Source of the DNA: Nautiliaceae bacterium
GTDB taxonomy: Bacteria > Campylobacterota > Campylobacteria > Campylobacterales > Nautiliaceae
Reading direction: 5' to 3'
NCBI GenBank assembly: GCA_027063075.1
Contig: JAMOSM010000118.1
Coordinates: 1-7,878 of the forward strand
Length of the DNA: 7,878 nt
The notes beneath the pieces are model-generated. The model did not search any database. It was not told the origin of the DNA and saw only the letters and a program-made list of their open reading frames with translations. Position numbers and translations under genes: made by a program. Within the stretch, counting starts at the first letter, position 1. Each line of letters begins with the position of its first letter. Shown in pieces: positions 5,604 to 7,878 of the stretch.

Positions 5604-7451
5604 GTGGGAATATTTAATTTTTTTAAAAAAGAGAAAAAAGAGTTTGAAGAAAGAGTGGTTATTACTTCAAATGTTAATGAAGAACTTTTAAAAGTTTCAA
5701 AAGAGTATGAAATTCCTTTGTCGAGTTTAGATTTTGACTTGTTAAATACAAAAACTTATCTAAGTATAAAAGGCGACCTTATAGAAATTGATAATGAAAG
5801 TAAATCTTTGCTTGAAGACAAAGACGTCTTGTTAAATCCTGAAAATGAAATAAAGCAGATTTACGAAATAAAAATAAAAAAATATAAATTAAACGATAAA
5901 TTTGAGCTTTTAGGTAAAGTTAAAATAAATCCTCTTTATACAAAAGCCTCTTTTATTATTTCGCCAAATTCTATACTAAAAGATATCAGTGAAATTAAAC
6001 TCTATAACGAATTAAACAAAAAAAAATTAAGAAACTCTTTACTTATATATGTTTTTGATAAAAAAATGCAAGATGATATAAAAGAGTTTTTTAAACTTTT
6101 TTTAAAATCAGACAAAAAACCTTTTGAAATAGAGCTTTGTGAGGGAATAGAACCTGTAAGCAGTAAGGAAGGCAAAGTTTTGCTTCTTTATAAAAAAAGA
6201 CAAAATTCAGTTAAAAAAGAACTTATATATCCTGTTAAAGAAAATGAGATACTTATAAAAATTATTAAACCTAAAGAAGGGAAAAACGGAAGAAATTGCA
6301 GGGGAGAGATTATATATGTGAAAAAACCTGACAAATTTAGTATTCCGGAAATAGAATTTGATGAAAAAACCATTAAAAAAATCGAAGATGAAGAGAAGAT
6401 AGAATTTATTGCAAGAAAAGATGGTTTTTTAATAAAAGAAGATGGAAAATTTATTATAAAAGACGAGCTTTATGTAAAACAGATTAATCTAAAAACAGGC
6501 GATGTAAAAGATGGAAACAATACGGATGTTAAAATGTTTATAAAAGAAGGGGATGTTTTAAAAGAAGCTATTGCTGATAATATGATAGTTGAAGCAAAAG
6601 AGCTTACGGTAAAGGGAAACGTAGGCAATAAGGCTAAAATAAGGTCCATAAATCTAAAAATTGAAGGACAGACACATAAAAATAGTGTTATTGAGGCAAA
6701 AAAAGCTGATATTTTTAAGCATAAAGGGTTTTTAAAAACACAAGAGGGAAAAGTGGAGTTTTTAGAAGGGGGTATAATAGAAGCTAAAAAAGTTTATATA
6801 AAAAATGCTGTAGGGGGAGAAATATTAGCACAGGAAATTTATATAGAAAATCTGTTTTCTCATTTGAAAATTTATGCTTTAAAAGAGATAAAAATTAAAA
6901 ATATTTTAGGAGAAGAGAACCTTTTATCTATTTCTCCAGCAAAAATAATAAAAGATGTCAGTATTGATAACTTAAAACAAAAACTTATTCAAAAAGAACA
7001 AAATATCTCACTTTTAAAAAGAGAATTAGAAAAAAATTTAAAAATATGGGAAAGAAATAAAGATGCTTATAATGATTTAAAGAACCTTTATATCTCTAAT
7101 AAAAAAAAGAACAAGAAAACTTCTTCAAGCGTATTGGTTAAATTAAAAGAGTATCAGATTCTACAGAATAAAATAACATCTTTAAAAGAAAAACTTTTTT
7201 TGATAGAAAAAGAGAAAAAAGAGCTTTTAGAACTTATTGAAAATTTACAAAGTGCTGTTTTTAATGCTAAAATAATTTCGTTTTCTCCATGGAAAGCTTA
7301 TAATAGAATTGAATTTGATTTACTTGAACCTCCTGTAAGTTTAAGATATGACACTAAAGGAAATGAGGGAATTTGCGGATTTAAAATAAAAATGGAAAAC
7401 GAGACTTTAAAAATTGTAAAAATAAAGGTTGAAAATGATAGCAGCACTTAG
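5604..7451 (+). CDS. FapA family protein (DUF342), beta-helix plus coiled coil
   Basis: This 615-residue protein matches the DUF342/FapA family by layout and by the segment KIIKPKEGKNGRNCRGEII (219-237) followed by GFLIKEDGKFIIKDEL (274-289). Residues 1 to about 205 form a Lys/Glu-rich N-terminal part starting MGIFNFFKKEKKEF. Residues 325-435 carry short hydrophobic strands at near-regular intervals with Gly turns (AKELTVKGNVG, AKKADIFKHKG, AKKVYIKNAVGG, AQEIYIENLFS), as expected for a bactofilin-like right-handed beta-helix. Residues 453-550 are a long charged heptad-like segment, probably a coiled coil. A beta-rich tail ends in ENDSST. There is no signal peptide or membrane helix, so it is cytoplasmic. 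Family members have been tied to flagellar assembly and cell-pole positioning in Vibrio; the role here is unproven and no flagellar gene is in view. Start is GTG with AAAGGA five bases upstream. It overlaps ruvA by 17 bases. The same neighbour order is recalled from Campylobacter. Confidence 0.88.
   Translation: MGIFNFFKKEKKEFEERVVITSNVNEELLKVSKEYEIPLSSLDFDLLNTKTYLSIKGDLIEIDNESKSLLEDKDVLLNPENEIKQIYEIKIKKYKLNDKFELLGKVKINPLYTKASFIISPNSILKDISEIKLYNELNKKKLRNSLLIYVFDKKMQDDIKEFFKLFLKSDKKPFEIELCEGIEPVSSKEGKVLLLYKKRQNSVKKELIYPVKENEILIKIIKPKEGKNGRNCRGEIIYVKKPDKFSIPEIEFDEKTIKKIEDEEKIEFIARKDGFLIKEDGKFIIKDELYVKQINLKTGDVKDGNNTDVKMFIKEGDVLKEAIADNMIVEAKELTVKGNVGNKAKIRSINLKIEGQTHKNSVIEAKKADIFKHKGFLKTQEGKVEFLEGGIIEAKKVYIKNAVGGEILAQEIYIENLFSHLKIYALKEIKIKNILGEENLLSISPAKIIKDVSIDNLKQKLIQKEQNISLLKRELEKNLKIWERNKDAYNDLKNLYISNKKKNKKTSSSVLVKLKEYQILQNKITSLKEKLFLIEKEKKELLELIENLQSAVFNAKIISFSPWKAYNRIEFDLLEPPVSLRYDTKGNEGICGFKIKMENETLKIVKIKVENDSST
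7424..7428 (+). promoter_or_regulatory. Ribosome binding site for ruvA inside the fapA-like gene
   Basis: AAAGG lies six bases before the ATG at 7435, inside the last codons of the upstream gene. It supports 7435 as the ruvA start and translation from the same message. Confidence 0.65.
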
Positions 7452-7878
7452 AGGAAAAATTTTTGAAAAGGAAAACGGAAAAATTTTACTTGATGTAAGG
7501 GATGTTATTTATGAGCTTAATGTCTCTTTAAATACATTTTCAAGAGCAAAAGACGGTATTTTTTACATTAGCGAAGTAATAAAAGAAAATGAATACTCTT
7601 TATACGGGTTTGTAGATAAAGATGAAAAAAAGCTTTTTGATGCACTTTTAAAAATAAACGGGGTCGGTCCAAGGGTTGCTTTGGCTATATGCTCAACTTT
7701 TACGCCAAATGAATTTGTTGAAGTTATAAACTCAGGTGATATTGCAAGATTAAAAAAAGTCCCAGGAATCGGACCAAAATCTGCAAAAAGAATATTAATG
7801 GAGATGAACGAATTTGAAATAGAAAACTTAAATAAAGAACTTAATCAGGCTATAATTGCACTTGAAAATTTAGGATTT
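7435..7878 (+). CDS. ruvA: Holliday junction branch migration protein RuvA (3' end outside window)
   Basis: RuvA forms tetramers that bind four-way DNA junctions and load the RuvB motor during recombination and repair. The window shows 148 residues with no stop; the family has about 180-205, so only the RuvB-contacting C-terminal part is missing. The start MIAALRGKIFEKENGKILLD is typical of the N-terminal OB-fold. FVDKDEKKLFDALLKINGVG leads into the first helix-hairpin-helix (INGVGPRVALAI, 74-85), and the second is VPGIGPKSAKRILMEM (109-124). The visible end, AIIALENLGF (139-148), begins domain III. The acidic pin reads E51-N52-E53 where E. coli has E55-D56-A57, so one of the two pin acids is replaced by Asn and a new Glu follows. 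The ATG lies 17 bases inside the upstream gene in a different frame, indicating co-transcription. Confidence 0.97.
   Translation, partial: MIAALRGKIFEKENGKILLDVRDVIYELNVSLNTFSRAKDGIFYISEVIKENEYSLYGFVDKDEKKLFDALLKINGVGPRVALAICSTFTPNEFVEVINSGDIARLKKVPGIGPKSAKRILMEMNEFEIENLNKELNQAIIALENLGF

Noticed and set aside
6188..6373. Short - strand frame opposite the fapA-like gene
   Set aside because: Antisense, hydrophobic low-complexity translation with no supporting start signal; the + strand frame holds the conserved DUF342 segment.

Overview
The window is a stretch of ordinary bacterial chromosome from an AT-rich member of the Campylobacterota (Epsilonproteobacteria). By eye it is about 70% A+T, and the proteins are rich in Lys, Glu, Ile and Phe. 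The assignment rests on gene content and order. The divergent pair murJ / FapA-family gene, with ruvA after fapA and cysS after murJ, and the pair pyrD / M16 peptidase, are arrangements I recall from Campylobacter and, in pieces, from Helicobacter. Within the phylum a deep-sea vent lineage such as Nautiliales is plausible, but that is a guess from composition.

Layout. Positions 1-468 (+) hold the 3' end of an unrecognised, tryptophan-rich gene that is probably for an exported protein. It converges on a four-gene leftward run through one hairpin that can serve as terminator in both directions. Read in its own direction, the leftward run (5575 to 486, - strand) is murJ (lipid II flippase), cysS (cysteinyl-tRNA synthetase), pyrD (class 2 dihydroorotate dehydrogenase) and an M16B zinc peptidase subunit. 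Junctions are a 2-base gap, a 1-base overlap (TGATG) and an 11-base overlap, so this is almost certainly one operon with translational coupling. Only 28 bases separate murJ from the rightward pair fapA-like (5604-7451) and ruvA (from 7435, cut by the window end), which overlap by 17 bases.

The genes are housekeeping functions (peptidoglycan precursor export, translation, pyrimidine synthesis, recombination) packed together, not one pathway. There is no gene-free stretch over 30 bases, no RNA gene, mobile element, CRISPR array or phage sequence. I see no new multi-gene system. The points most worth a second look are the Trp-cluster protein at the left edge, an M16 subunit that has the zinc site but lacks the Arg/Tyr pair, a possibly leaderless murJ whose promoter abuts the fapA ribosome binding site, and an altered acidic pin in RuvA.
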